A DNA stretch of 59,603 nt from Chromatiaceae bacterium (GCA_013426805.1 JACDZG010000035.1:1-59603), one strand, 5' to 3'; counted from the stretch's first letter, positions 31,830 through 40,955 are shown. Translations and numbers: made by a program. Notes: generated by a model not told the origin, from the letters alone.

Positions 31830-33128
31830 TTAGCGGCCTGCACCAGCGGCCTCGCGCGCAATCGCCCGATAGCCGATATCGGTGCGGTAATAGGCGTCCG
31901 GCCAGGTGATCTCGTGCACCCGGCGGTAGGCGCGTTCCTGGGCGTCCCGGGCGGTGTCGCCCAGGGCGGTGGCGCAGAGCACCCGGCCGCCGGCGGTCAG
32001 GGTGGCATCGCCGTCGCGGCGCGTGCCGGCGTGGAAGACCTTGACGTTCGCATCATCGTCAGCGGTCAGGCCGCTGATCGGGAGCCCTTGGGCATAGGTG
32101 TCCGGATAGCCGCCGGCAGCCATGACGACCCCCAGGGCGACTCGCGGGTCCCAGTCGGCCTGGACTTCGTGCAGGCGCCCGTCCAGTGCGGCCAGGCAGA
32201 GGGCAACCAGATCCGAGCGCAGCCGCATCAAGATGGGCTGGGTTTCGGGGTCGCCGAAGCGGCAGTTGTATTCCAGGACCTTGGGGGTGCCGTCGGCGGC
32301 GATCATCAGACCGGCGTAGAGAAAGCCGATATAGGGCGTGCCCTCGGCCGCGAGTCCGGCGACGGTCGGGGCGATGACCTCGCGCATGACGCGTTCGTGA
32401 ATCGCGGGGGTGACCACCGGCGCCGGGGAGTAGGCGCCCATGCCGCCGGTGTTGGGGCCGCGGTCGCCGTCGTCGCGCGCCTTGTGATCCTGGGAGGTGG
32501 CCATGGCCAGCGCATGGCTGCCGTCGACCATGACGATGAAACTCGCTTCCTCGCCGGTGAGTAACTCCTCGATCACCACCCGCGCCCCCGCGCTGCCGAA
32601 CCGTCCGGCGCCGAGCATATCGCGCACCGCCGCCCGCGCGGTGTCCAGGTCCGGCGCGAGGATCACGCCTTTGCCGGCGGCCAGACCATCGGCCTTGACC
32701 ACGATGGGCGCGCCGACCTGGTCCAGATAGGCGAGGGCCGGTTCGACCTCGGTGAAGGATCCGTAGGCCGCGGTGGGGATGCCGTGACGTTCCAGGAAGG
32801 CTTTGGAGAAGGCCTTGGAACCCTCCAGTTGAGCGGCGGCCCGGCGGGGGCCGAAGCAGGGCAGGCCGGCGGCGGCGAAGGCGTCGACCACCCCGGCGAC
32901 CAGCGGCACCTCGGGTCCGATGATGGTGAGTCCGATGTGCTGCGCCGTGGCGAAAGCGACCAGGCCGGCCACGTCATCCGCGGCGATGGGGACGTTCTCG
33001 ATGCCCGGTTCGCGGGCGGTCCCGCCGTTGCCGGGGGCCACATAGACGCGTTGCGCCAGCGGCGACCGCGCGGCCTTCCAGGCGAGCGCGTGTTCTCGAC
33101 CACCGCCGCCGATGATGAGGATGTTCAT
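31830..33128 (-). CDS. purD: phosphoribosylamine-glycine ligase PurD
   Basis: This 432-residue ATP-grasp enzyme performs the second step of purine synthesis, joining phosphoribosylamine and glycine. Seen are [20 protein letters not shown] (N-domain), [29 protein letters not shown] (ATP-grasp lysine region), [12 protein letters not shown] and [18 protein letters not shown] (metal-binding Glu/Asn). Length and ends are normal. It is monocistronic here; the usual partner purH is not adjacent. Confidence 0.96.
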   Translation of the reverse strand: MNILIIGGGGREHALAWKAARSPLAQRVYVAPGNGGTAREPGIENVPIAADDVAGLVAFATAQHIGLTIIGPEVPLVAGVVDAFAAAGLPCFGPRRAAAQLEGSKAFSKAFLERHGIPTAAYGSFTEVEPALAYLDQVGAPIVVKADGLAAGKGVILAPDLDTARAAVRDMLGAGRFGSAGARVVIEELLTGEEASFIVMVDGSHALAMATSQDHKARDDGDRGPNTGGMGAYSPAPVVTPAIHERVMREVIAPTVAGLAAEGTPYIGFLYAGLMIAADGTPKVLEYNCRFGDPETQPILMRLRSDLVALCLAALDGRLHEVQADWDPRVALGVVMAAGGYPDTYAQGLPISGLTADDDANVKVFHAGTRRDGDATLTAGGRVLCATALGDTARDAQERAYRRVHEITWPDAYYRTDIGYRAIAREAAGAGR

Positions 33129-33217
33129 GGGTGTGGTTGCTCACCTGGGAAACGAAAAAGCCAGAGAAAATAACGGGCTTTGGGCTTGATGCGGCCGGCG
33201 GGCGTCGGCGTCGCTGA

Positions 33218-33253
33218 TTGCGGGTAGTTTACCGGTTGCGGGTAGTTTACCGG
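33218..33253. repeat. 18-bp perfect tandem duplication
   Basis: TTGCGGGTAGTTTACCGG occurs twice in direct succession (33218-33235 and 33236-33253) in the leader region upstream of purD. Each unit contains a partial palindrome (CGGGTAGTTTACCG). It may be a simple slippage product or a doubled binding site. Confidence 0.6.
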
Positions 33254-33325
33254 GAAAGACGGGCCGCGGCGCTGTAGGAATGGCCTGCGGCCGCGACGGG
33301 CCTCCGGGGCTGTGGTTCGGTGAAC

Positions 33326-33469
33326 TCAGCCTCCGACCAGCGCGTCGTAGGGCGGCAGGTTGATCACCGTACGCGCAGCGACGTGATAGGCGCGCTCAAG
33401 CTCCTCCGCTGTGCGGAGGTAGTCTTCAAGTAGTTGATACTCAGCTGCATCTACCTCGCCACTCGCCAT
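33326..33469 (-). CDS. possible short hypothetical protein or gene 3' end
   Basis: A 47-residue frame from the ATG at 33467-33469 reads MASGEVDAAEYQLLEDYLRT then AEELERAYHVAARTVINLPP, an amphipathic helical composition typical of real protein. The same frame stays open and protein-like for another 55 codons upstream (QQPDTRHFQAVASEIRTLRK) but offers no ATG or GTG with a ribosome-binding site. It could be the 3' end of a gene that lost its start, or a small protein with an unusual start. The family is not recognised. Confidence 0.35.
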   Translation of the reverse strand: MASGEVDAAEYQLLEDYLRTAEELERAYHVAARTVINLPPYDALVGG

Positions 33470-33654
33470 GGTCTTGCGTAGCGTGCGGATTTCCGACGCG
33501 ACGGCCTGGAAATGACGAGTGTCTGGTTGCTGATATCCGGCATCAGCGCCCGCCTGTTGGGTTGAGGTAGCATCGGCAAGGCTAACCGGCCGGCCGCGCC
33601 GTGCATTCCGGCATCCTGCCGGACTGACGGTGCAGCTTCAGTTGGAACGGGGTA

Positions 33655-33879
33655 CTAGTTCCGGCTGGAACCTACGATCTGATGGGCCAAATCCACCACG
33701 CGGTTGGCCATGTCCATGTAGTCTTGCCGATAGTTGAGCAGCAGACCTTCGCTCGGTGCCCAGTAGTCCTTGCCGCTGAGGCCGTGCTCATGCTCGTAGG
33801 CGATAAACTCTCCCTGCATGGCGATCATCTTGTCGATCAGATCCTGCTTTTCTTTCTTCAGCGCGGCGATGTCGGTCAT
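33655..33879 (-). CDS. conserved small hypothetical protein
   Basis: This 74-residue protein begins MTDIAALKKEKQDLIDKMIA. A charged coiled-coil-like helix (residues 5-35) is followed by HGLSGKDYWAPSEGLLLNYR and a second helix ending LAHQIVGSSRN. The start at 33879 has GGGGGA about 9 bp upstream; an in-frame ATG five codons earlier (33894) is possible. No known domain or signal peptide was recognised. The AT-rich leader (33,890-33,955) contrasts with the surroundings and probably holds its promoter. Confidence 0.6.
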   Translation of the reverse strand: MTDIAALKKEKQDLIDKMIAMQGEFIAYEHEHGLSGKDYWAPSEGLLLNYRQDYMDMANRVVDLAHQIVGSSRN

Positions 33880-34038
33880 GATGCTGTCCCCCATAGGGTT
33901 AAAATCGTATGCCGGCGGCAAATTTAGTAAATGCCGAAATCTTAATATACCATGGGGCGCTTGGCTCGGGTCAACCGGGACAGGTCTCCGCGGACCCTCC
34001 CGCGGCATCCTCTACTCTCCGCTCGCCGGCCGCCCGCG

Positions 34039-34524
34039 ATGTTCGATCTGATACTCTACCAACCCGAGATCCCGCCCAATACCGGCAATATCATCCGCCT
34101 GTGCGCGAACGCGGGCGCGGCGCTGCATCTGATCGCCCCCCTGGGTTTCAGTCTGGAGGACCGGCTGCTGCGTCGGGCTGGGCTCGACTACCACGAGTAT
34201 GTGACCGTTGTGGTGCATCAGTCGCTCAATGATTGCCTGGCCCTGTTGGTCGGTCGTCGCACGTTTGCGCTCAGCACCAAGGGCCGGGTGCGTCATGATG
34301 GTCCGCGCTATCGGCCGGGCGACTGCTTCCTGTTCGGTCCGGAGACGCGCGGATTGCCGCCGGAGGTGCTGGACAGCATCCCGGCGCAGCAGCGGCTGCG
34401 TCTGCCGATGCGGCCGGGCAATCGCAGCCTGAATTTGTCGAACGCGGCGGCGGTCGTGTTGTTCGAAGCCTGGCGACAGTTCGACTTTGCCGGTGCTGCG
34501 GTGCCTGACCCGGCGGACGGATGA
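34039..34524 (+). CDS. trmL: tRNA (cytidine/uridine-2'-O-)-methyltransferase TrmL
   Basis: This 161-residue minimal SPOUT methyltransferase 2'-O-methylates the wobble base of tRNA-Leu isoacceptors. Motif 1 is LYQPEIPPNTGNIIRLCANA (residues about 6-25), motif 2 is FLFGPETRGLPPEVL, and the knotted motif 3 is LPMRPGNRSLNLSNAAAVVL. The ATG at 34039 gives the family's short MFDLILYQPEIPPNTGN N-terminus; the longer frame upstream is noise. It is convergent with gpsA. Confidence 0.93.
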   Translation: MFDLILYQPEIPPNTGNIIRLCANAGAALHLIAPLGFSLEDRLLRRAGLDYHEYVTVVVHQSLNDCLALLVGRRTFALSTKGRVRHDGPRYRPGDCFLFGPETRGLPPEVLDSIPAQQRLRLPMRPGNRSLNLSNAAAVVLFEAWRQFDFAGAAVPDPADG

Positions 34525-34591
34525 ACTCGGGTGATTCCGGGGAACGACTATCCCGATTGCGCATATTTTTAGGGTTCGTAGGGTTGGAGAG

Positions 34592-34626
34592 GGGGCGACT
34601 AAAGTCGCCCCTACAGTCGCCCCTAC
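34592..34626. terminator. hairpin between convergent trmL and gpsA, with tandem repeat
   Basis: GGGGCGACT-AA-AGTCGCCCC (34592-34611) is a perfect 9-bp stem, and its right arm is repeated as a 12-bp tandem (AGTCGCCCCTAC at 603-614 and 615-626 of this kilobase). It lies between two convergent genes, where a bidirectional terminator is expected, although no T-run follows. The motif resembles the GTAGG...CCTAC palindromes elsewhere in the window. Confidence 0.45.
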
Positions 34627-34668
34627 AGTCGCCTCGCCACGTCGGTCGCACCTCTCCCGGAAATCGCC

Positions 34669-35691
34669 TTAATCGAACTCCGGCTTGGGCTCGCGTTCGA
34701 GCAGCGCGGCGGTCGCCTGCAGCGGTGAGCGTCCCTCGTAGAGCACCCGGTAGACCTGTTCGCTGATCGGCATTTCCACGCCATGGCGCTCGGCGAGGGT
34801 CCGCACGGCCTGGGCCGTCACTACCCCTTCGACTTCCTGGCCGATCTCCCGGCGCGCCTGGGCGACGCTGAGTCCGCGGGCCAGTGCCAGGCCCATCCGC
34901 CGGTTGCGCGATTGGTTGTCGGTGCAGGTCAGTACCAGATCGCCGACGCCCGCCAGACCCATGAAGGTCTCGCCGCGGCCGCCCAGGGCGGTGCCGAGCC
35001 GGATCAGCTCGGTCAGCCCGCGCGTGATCAGGGCGGCACGGGTGTTGGCGCCGAAGCCCAAACCGTCCGCGATCCCGGTCGCGATGGCCAGGACGTTCTT
35101 GGCCGCGCCGCTGATCTCCACGCCCACCATATCCGAGCTGGTGTAGGCGCGAAAACGCTCACCATGCAGCAGGGCGGCGGTCCGGCGGGCGAATTCCGGC
35201 TGCGCTGAGGCGACCGTGACCGCGGTCGGGAGTCCTTGCGCCACCTCGCGCGCGAAGCTTGGTCCGGAGACGATCGCCAGGTCCTCGCCGGGCAGCACTT
35301 CCTGCGCCAGCGTGTGCAGGAGTGCGCCGCTCGCGGGGTCCAGTCCTTTAGTCGCCCAAGCCAGGCCGATCCCGGCGGGCAGCAGTCCGGCGAGTGCGCG
35401 GGTCACGGCGGCGAACGCATGGCTCGGCACGACCGCCAGACAGTCGGTCGCGCCGTCCAGCGCCTGGTCCAGCGCGGCGAGCGCAACGAGACCGGGCGGG
35501 AAGGCAAGGCCCGGCAGAAAACGCCGATTCTCGCCTTCGGCGCGGAGTTCGGCGATATGGTCGGCCTCATTCCCCCAGAGTTGAACCCGATGACCATTAC
35601 GGCACAGGCGGATCGCCAAGGCCGTGCCCCAGGATCCGGCGCCGAGGACCGCTACACAGGTCTCTCCGGTCTGGCTCCCGGTCCCGCTCAT
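34669..35691 (-). CDS. gpsA: glycerol-3-phosphate dehydrogenase [NAD(P)+] GpsA
   Basis: This 340-residue enzyme makes sn-glycerol 3-phosphate from dihydroxyacetone phosphate for phospholipids. The Rossmann loop is VLGAGSWGTALAIRLCRNGH (residues about 14-33). Later come SGPSFAREVAQGLPTAVT, the substrate-binding VEISGAAKNVLAIATGIADG with its catalytic Lys, and NTRAALITRGLTELIRLG. Length is normal. It lies 39 bp downstream of secB on the same strand, the common secB-gpsA order. Confidence 0.96.
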   Translation of the reverse strand: MSGTGSQTGETCVAVLGAGSWGTALAIRLCRNGHRVQLWGNEADHIAELRAEGENRRFLPGLAFPPGLVALAALDQALDGATDCLAVVPSHAFAAVTRALAGLLPAGIGLAWATKGLDPASGALLHTLAQEVLPGEDLAIVSGPSFAREVAQGLPTAVTVASAQPEFARRTAALLHGERFRAYTSSDMVGVEISGAAKNVLAIATGIADGLGFGANTRAALITRGLTELIRLGTALGGRGETFMGLAGVGDLVLTCTDNQSRNRRMGLALARGLSVAQARREIGQEVEGVVTAQAVRTLAERHGVEMPISEQVYRVLYEGRSPLQATAALLEREPKPEFD

Positions 35692-35730
35692 TGGTGCTTG
35701 CTCATCGCCGCAGCCCTGTTGGTCCTGTGG

Positions 35731-36213
35731 TCAATGTTGACGCGCGCCTTCAGCCGCCTCGGTGGCCTGCGCCGCTGCTTCCTGCTGGTGCTGGGCGAAC
35801 AGGGCATCGAAGCTGACGTGCTGCAGGACCAATTGCGGGAAGCTGCCCTTGGTCACCAGGTCCGAGACGGTCTCGCGCGCGTATGGGAACAACAGGTTGG
35901 GGCAGTAGGCACCGAGCATAGGCCCAAGCTCCTGCTCGGTGAAACCGGCCATGGTGAAGATGCCGGCCTGCTGCACTTCGACGATGAACGCGGTCTTGTC
36001 GCCGACCTTGGCCGTGACGGTCACGGACAGGACGACCTCGTAGGCCTGAGCGGAGAGCCGGTTGACCTTGGTGTTGAGGTTCAGCTCGTTCTGGGGCTTC
36101 CACTCTCCGCGGAAGATCTCGGGGGCGTTGGGTGACTCGAACGACAGGTCCTTGGTGTAGATGCGCTGGACGGCGAACTGGCGTTCCGGGTTGGTCTGGT
36201 CGATGTCTGCCAT
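35731..36213 (-). CDS. secB: protein-export chaperone SecB
   Basis: This 160-residue cytoplasmic chaperone holds presecretory proteins unfolded and hands them to SecA. Core features are [60 protein letters not shown] and [18 protein letters not shown], and the C-terminal helix [17 protein letters not shown]. The tail is Ala/Gln-rich. It is followed by gpsA and preceded by a palindromic repeat rather than grxC. Confidence 0.96.
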   Translation of the reverse strand: MADIDQTNPERQFAVQRIYTKDLSFESPNAPEIFRGEWKPQNELNLNTKVNRLSAQAYEVVLSVTVTAKVGDKTAFIVEVQQAGIFTMAGFTEQELGPMLGAYCPNLLFPYARETVSDLVTKGSFPQLVLQHVSFDALFAQHQQEAAAQATEAAEGARQH

Positions 36214-36260
36214 GCGTGTCGTGCTCTAAAAATCTGGTTAAACGAATATAGCCGTCGGAC

Positions 36261-36335
36261 GTGATAACCGGACGTAGGGGTGGGTTTCAAACCCGCCCCT
36301 ACGCCACGGGTCGGTCCGGATATCAGGTACGAAGG
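36261..36335. repeat. 75-bp dispersed palindromic repeat, copy 2
   Basis: Same 75-base unit as at 31066-31140, in the same orientation, 66 of 75 positions identical. The central palindrome spans 36274-36302 with one G-T type mismatch. It lies between the rhodanese gene and secB, a place where grxC is found in many relatives. Confidence 0.8.
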
Positions 36336-36361
36336 TAATCACAGGTGAAATCCTTCCGGGG

Positions 36362-36790
36362 TCAGCGTTTCTTGCGGGTCAGCGGCAGATTGGCCGCCTG
36401 CCAGGACATGACGCCACCCTTGAGATTGTACACGTCATTGAACCCCTGTTTGCGCAGCAGGCCGCACGCGGCGCTGGACTGGGCTCCGGAGCGGCAACTG
36501 ACGACGATTGGTTTACCCTTGTACTTACTCAAGACGGCCATCTGGTTCTTGAAGCCGTTCATCGGGATGTTGACGGCATTAATGATGTGGCCCTGAGCGA
36601 AATCGGCCGCCGGCCGGACATCGATCACCGCGGCGTCCTGTTGATTGATCAGGGCGGTCGCTCCCAGGGGGTCCACGCTGCCGCGCTCCCCGACGATCAG
36701 GACATAGGTCAGCAGTCCCAGGATCACGGCAAACGCGACGAACAGGTACCAGTGGTTACCGACAAACGCGATCAGTTGGCTCAACTGCAT
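36362..36790 (-). CDS. membrane-anchored rhodanese-like protein (YibN-like)
   Basis: This 142-residue protein has an N-terminal membrane helix (residues about 14-33, YLFVAFAVILGLLTYVLIVG) followed by a rhodanese domain at 38-138. The domain carries AAVIDVRPAADFAQGHIINA and the active-site loop VVSCRSGAQSS with the sulfur-carrying Cys. Such proteins transfer persulfide sulfur. The gene stands at the YibN position near secB. A sulfide-handling role suits a sulfur-oxidising organism, but the substrate is unknown. Confidence 0.88.
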   Translation of the reverse strand: MQLSQLIAFVGNHWYLFVAFAVILGLLTYVLIVGERGSVDPLGATALINQQDAAVIDVRPAADFAQGHIINAVNIPMNGFKNQMAVLSKYKGKPIVVSCRSGAQSSAACGLLRKQGFNDVYNLKGGVMSWQAANLPLTRKKR

Positions 36791-36964
36791 CGGCCTTAAG
36801 TCTCATGTGGAGTGGATCGGTCACCGACCATTGCGATGCGGCTCACGCGGACGCGTGACCGACGCGGGTCGGCAAGGTGCTGGGCGCGGAGTATAAGGAG
36901 CGCGAGCGCGGGCGTCACCCCGTCTCGTATCGTAGGCGCGGGGCTCGCCCAGATCAGGGACCTG

Positions 36965-37333
36965 TCAGTCGTGGTGGCAGAAGACCTCGCGCATCATCCC
37001 GATGAGGCGTAAGGTCCGACCGTCGCTCACGCGGTAGTATACACGATTCGCGTCTTTGCGCGAGGCCAGGATGCCCTTGTCGCGTAGAATGGCCAAGTGC
37101 TGGGAGATGTTGCTCTGTGAGGTGCCCACGAGATCGACGATATCCTGCACGCTGACCTCCTGCTCGCCTAAGGTGCACAGGATTTTCAGTCGTAGCGGAT
37201 GGGACATGGCCTTGAGCGAACGCGAGGCGCGCTCAATGTCCTCGTCGTCCGCGAAGAGCGACATGGCCTCCTCGCCGTTCAATCCGCGGTCGTCCAACAT
37301 CGGCAGAGATCTGTGGTTAAGAATGGTGACCAT
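36965..37333 (-). CDS. ArsR/SmtB-family regulator, possibly persulfide-responsive
   Basis: This protein of up to 122 residues has a winged helix: LKAMSHPLRLKILCTLGEQE, VQDIVDLVGTSQSNISQHLA (recognition helix) and RKDANRVYYRVSDGR. The metal-site ELCVCDL motif of ArsR/SmtB is replaced by QEVSVQDI, with no cysteines. Two other cysteines stand in ILC (about 55) and VFC near the C-terminus, the arrangement described for SqrR/BigR persulfide sensors. ATGs at 37333, 37300 or 37264 could be the start. An AT-rich block (37350-37385) just upstream probably holds its promoter. Confidence 0.8.
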   Translation of the reverse strand: MVTILNHRSLPMLDDRGLNGEEAMSLFADDEDIERASRSLKAMSHPLRLKILCTLGEQEVSVQDIVDLVGTSQSNISQHLAILRDKGILASRKDANRVYYRVSDGRTLRLIGMMREVFCHHD

Positions 37334-37483
37334 CGCCTTTGACGAGGAATCAATTTTTCATAATACAATAATAAGCTCTTTTGTACGTGCTGCGAAGCGC
37401 CGCGACGGCCAACCTTCGGTTTTTTCCGGGCGAAGGTGGTGACTATACTGCCGGCCGTGCTCTCAGCGTGACCCTCTGATCCC

Positions 37484-38710
37484 ATGGCCTTTGGTTCTCA
37501 TCAACGCAGATCCCGACTGCTGCGGCGCGGGCGGTGGCGCCGCGCGGTCGCCGCGGCGCACTTCGCCTGTGCTCTGGCGGTTGATTTCGCGGCGGCGCAG
37601 GTCCCGCCGGTCCGGGCCCAGGACACGGATACCCTGATCGATGCGCGGTCGCGTGATCTTTCCGATCTCGATCGGCAGATGGAGGGTATCGGTGCGGAGT
37701 TGATCGGGCAGAATGCCGAGCGACAGACATTGATCGCAGAGCTCGAACAGCGCGAGAAAGACGTCGCGGCACTGGCCATCGCCGGCCGGGAACTGGAGCG
37801 GGTGGTCGGGGAGCAGACCCGGGTGGCGCGGGAACTGCGTGCTCGCGAGGCCCAGGCGCAAAGCGCACTGGCCGAGCAGACCCTGCGTCTGTCCGAATCG
37901 CTGCGGACGGCCTACGCGATGGGGCGGACGGACGGACTGCGCATGTTGCTGAACCAGGAGGACCCGGTCCGCGCGAGTCGGGTCATGTCTTACTTTGCCT
38001 ACTTCAATCGCGAACGTGTCCGCGGCATTCAGGCGGTCGAGGCGAGCGCCGCACGTCTGACACTATTGGCCGGTGATGCGGAGCGTGAGGCCGGGCGCCT
38101 GCGTGAGTTCGCGCTTGAGCAGGAAACCGCTCGGGTCCGTCTGGAGGCGGCGAAACAAGAGCGCGCCCAGGTCCTGGCGGCATTGGAGCAAACCATCGTG
38201 AGCCGCGAAGCGGATCTGGTGAGTCTTGGCCGCGACGCGGAAAATCTGCGCCTCCTGGTTGAACACCTGCGCCAGCGGGCGCAAATCCAGGCGGAACTCG
38301 AGATCCGCCGTGATCCTTTCGCCACACGTCAGGGACGGCTGTCTTGGCCCCTGCTGGAAGGTCGCATCCGGGCCGGATTTGGTAGCCGGAAGCCGGATTC
38401 GGACCTGACCTGGGATGGCTGTCTCCTGGCCGCGCGCGAAGGCGAGGACGTGCGTGCGATCTACGACGGTCGGGTGGTCTATGCCGACTGGCTGGTCGGT
38501 TTCGGTTTATTGCTGGTGATCGACCACGGCGACGGCTTCATGTCATTTTACGGCCATAATGAGGCGCTCCTCAAAGATGTCGGAGAATGGGTGTCGACCG
38601 CCGAGGTCATCGCCTTGAGCGGCAACAGCGGTGGCCGGGACGAGCCGGTGCTCTATTTTGCCATCCGCCACCACGGTGAGGCGCTCGACCCGGCCCGTTG
38701 GTGCGGTTGA
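37484..38710 (+). CDS. envC: EnvC-like murein hydrolase activator
   Basis: This 408-residue exported protein has an arginine-rich N-terminus, then a hydrophobic stretch (AVAAAHFACALAVDFAAA), a long coiled coil (about residues 45-265, ELEQREKDVAALAIAGRELE and similar) and a C-terminal LytM/M23 domain. In the LytM domain the first metal ligand pair is replaced (SDLTWDGCLLAAREGEDV instead of H-x-x-x-D), as in true EnvC, which activates amidases rather than cutting peptidoglycan. DHGDGFMSFYGHNEAL follows. It acts at division with FtsEX. The next gene is a Ctp protease, a conserved pairing. Confidence 0.87.
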   Translation: MAFGSHQRRSRLLRRGRWRRAVAAAHFACALAVDFAAAQVPPVRAQDTDTLIDARSRDLSDLDRQMEGIGAELIGQNAERQTLIAELEQREKDVAALAIAGRELERVVGEQTRVARELRAREAQAQSALAEQTLRLSESLRTAYAMGRTDGLRMLLNQEDPVRASRVMSYFAYFNRERVRGIQAVEASAARLTLLAGDAEREAGRLREFALEQETARVRLEAAKQERAQVLAALEQTIVSREADLVSLGRDAENLRLLVEHLRQRAQIQAELEIRRDPFATRQGRLSWPLLEGRIRAGFGSRKPDSDLTWDGCLLAAREGEDVRAIYDGRVVYADWLVGFGLLLVIDHGDGFMSFYGHNEALLKDVGEWVSTAEVIALSGNSGGRDEPVLYFAIRHHGEALDPARWCG

Positions 38711-38866
38711 AGGCGAGTCCGGCGGTGGATCGACGCGTCGCGCGGGTCATGCGTGTCTGTCGAGCGCCGTTGAAACATGCGATGCTTGCGCCACTTCGGT
38801 CGATGTGCGCCGCGGACCCCCCGGCTGCCATCCGATCACCCATTTCACCTGCGAACCCGCACGACC

Positions 38867-40321
38867 ATGCCCAAACGCTTGTCCCATGCTTTACTGATTT
38901 GGATCGGTATCACCCTCGGAACCGTTGCCCCACCGGGCGGGCCGCGAGCGCAAGAGCAGCCGTCCGCGCCGGCTGTCCCGAGCGTGCCGGCCGTGCCGGA
39001 ACCGCCGGTTGTTCCGGCGGCGCCGGGTATCCCGGACGCCGGTGTGCCGGAGCCTGCGCCGGCGCCCGCGATCCCGGCCGAACCGCAGACACCGACTGCA
39101 TCGGCCGCACCGGCCGCAGAGGAACTGCCGTTGGACGAACTACGGACCTTCGCCGAGGTCTACGGGCGGATCAAGGACGACTATGTGGAAGGCGTGAAGG
39201 ATAAGAAGTTGTTGGAAAGTGCCATCCGCGGCATGCTCGCCGGGCTCGATCCGCACTCGTCCTATCTGGACAAGGAGGAGTACCGTGAACTTCAGGTCGG
39301 CACCAGCGGCGAATTCGGTGGTCTCGGCATCGAGGTCGGCATGGACGACGGGTTCGTCAAGATCATCGCCCCGATCGATGACACCCCGGCGCAGCGGGCC
39401 GGACTCCAGGCGGGCGACCTGATCGTGCGCATTGATGACAAGCCGGTCAAGGGTTTGAGCCTCAACGAGGCGGTCAATATGATGCGCGGCAAGCCGGGCA
39501 CCGAAATCCGTCTCACCATCATGCGCGGCACCGACGGCCGGCCGCTCGAGGTGAAGGTGGAGCGCGACATCATCCATGTCGCGTCAGTCAAGAGCCGCAC
39601 GCTGGAGCCCGGCTTCGGTTACGTGCGGCTGTCGCACTTCCAGGCGCGCACGACCGAGGACATGCGCACGGCCATTGACGCCTTGAAAAAAGAGAACAAG
39701 GATGAACTCAAGGGCCTGGTGCTGGATCTGCGCAATAATCCGGGCGGTGTGCTCAACGCCGCCGTCGGGGTGAGCGATGCGTTCATCGTTGATGGCTTGA
39801 TCGTGTACACCCAGGGTCGGCAGGAGGAATCCAAGCTTCAGTTCAAGGCGGGTCCGGATGATGTGCTGGCCGGCGCCCCGCTGGTGGTCCTGGTGAACGG
39901 CGGCAGCGCCTCGGCCTCCGAGATCGTGGCGGGGGCGCTCCAGGATCATCGGCGTGCCCTGATCATGGGGACCCAGACTTTCGGCAAAGGATCGGTCCAG
40001 ACCATTGTCCCGATCGACGACACCACCGCGTTGAAGCTCACCACGGCGCGTTACTACACGCCGTCCGGCCGCTCGATTCAGGCCGAAGGGATCAATCCGG
40101 ATGTCACGCTCGACCCTGGTGTGTTCAAGCCATCGACCGAACGGGAACAGGACCCGTTGAAGGAGTCCGATTTGGTCCGCCACCTCGACGAGGGGAAGAC
40201 GGCTGCCGACGATAAGTCCGGCGAGGTCAAGAAAACCCTTGCTGCCGAGGACTTCCAGCTTGCCGAGGCCCTGAATGTGCTCAAGGGTCTGACGATTCTG
40301 GGTCGTGCCAAGGGCGGCTGA
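38867..40321 (+). CDS. ctpA: S41-family C-terminal processing peptidase
   Basis: This 484-residue periplasmic serine protease has a signal peptide (MPKRLSHALLIWIGITLGTV...) and a Pro/Ala-rich linker (residues 30-85). A PDZ domain at about 145-235 contains GLGIEVGMDDGFVKIIAPID and AGLQAGDLIVRID. The S41 core has the nucleophile in VNGGSASASEIVAGAL and the general-base Lys in QTFGKGSVQTI. It degrades or trims tail-tagged envelope proteins. The start at 38867 is the ATG that opens the signal peptide. Confidence 0.93.
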   Translation: MPKRLSHALLIWIGITLGTVAPPGGPRAQEQPSAPAVPSVPAVPEPPVVPAAPGIPDAGVPEPAPAPAIPAEPQTPTASAAPAAEELPLDELRTFAEVYGRIKDDYVEGVKDKKLLESAIRGMLAGLDPHSSYLDKEEYRELQVGTSGEFGGLGIEVGMDDGFVKIIAPIDDTPAQRAGLQAGDLIVRIDDKPVKGLSLNEAVNMMRGKPGTEIRLTIMRGTDGRPLEVKVERDIIHVASVKSRTLEPGFGYVRLSHFQARTTEDMRTAIDALKKENKDELKGLVLDLRNNPGGVLNAAVGVSDAFIVDGLIVYTQGRQEESKLQFKAGPDDVLAGAPLVVLVNGGSASASEIVAGALQDHRRALIMGTQTFGKGSVQTIVPIDDTTALKLTTARYYTPSGRSIQAEGINPDVTLDPGVFKPSTEREQDPLKESDLVRHLDEGKTAADDKSGEVKKTLAAEDFQLAEALNVLKGLTILGRAKGG

Positions 40322-40400
40322 CAGCGCAATCCGGGCGCCGGCGGGCGCCGGTCGCGCTTCGCGAACATCCGAAAACGTTGGTTTGCAGGAGATCTTCAAG

Positions 40401-40955
40401 ATGCCAAAGGTACTGGTTCTACTTGCCCAAGGCTGTGAGGAACTGGAGGCAGTGACCGTCATCGATCTGCTGCGTCGGGCACAGGTCGATGTCGTCACCG
40501 CGGGCTTGACGCCGGGTGCGGTGATCGCCAGTCGCGGCACTGTGCTGGTGCCCGACAGCACTCTGGAGGCGGAACAGGACAAGGACTTCGCCATGGTCGT
40601 GTTGCCCGGTGGTTTGCCGGGCGCGCGATTGCTCGAGGAGGACCCGCGGGTCCAGGTTTTGTTGCGCCGCCAGGTCGCGGCGGGACGCTACGCCGCGGCC
40701 ATTTGTGCCGCACCCAAGGTGCTGGCCGCCGCCGGACTGCTCGACGGCAAGCGCGCAACCGCCTATCCTGGTTCAGTCGCGGCCGCCGACTTTCCGCGGA
40801 TGATGCTGACCGCTGCGCCGGTGGTGGTGGACGGCCTGATCGTGACCTCCCGCGGGCCCGGCACCGCCATGGATTTCGCATTACAACTTATCGCGCTGCT
40901 GATGGGTGAGGCGAGCCGCCAAACCGTGGAGTCGCAACTGGTGCGCGATCTGTGA
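40401..40955 (+). CDS. DJ-1/PfpI (YajL-like) family protein
   Basis: This 184-residue class I glutamine amidotransferase-like fold protein is of DJ-1 length. The conserved Glu is in GCEELEAVTVIDLLR and the reactive Cys in AAICAAPKVLAAAG at the nucleophile elbow; VVLPGGLPGARLLEED and TSRGPGTAMDFALQLI complete the pattern. YajL/DJ-1 proteins are linked to oxidative and carbonyl stress. The ATG at 40401 follows CAGGAG about 11 bp upstream. Confidence 0.9.
   Translation: MPKVLVLLAQGCEELEAVTVIDLLRRAQVDVVTAGLTPGAVIASRGTVLVPDSTLEAEQDKDFAMVVLPGGLPGARLLEEDPRVQVLLRRQVAAGRYAAAICAAPKVLAAAGLLDGKRATAYPGSVAAADFPRMMLTAAPVVVDGLIVTSRGPGTAMDFALQLIALLMGEASRQTVESQLVRDL

Noticed and set aside
31565-31861. 98-codon minus-strand frame between the PLDc_N-like gene and purD
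   Set aside because: Part of it looks helical, but there is no good start context, it overlaps the purD 3' end and no family is recognisable. It might be an old gene remnant.
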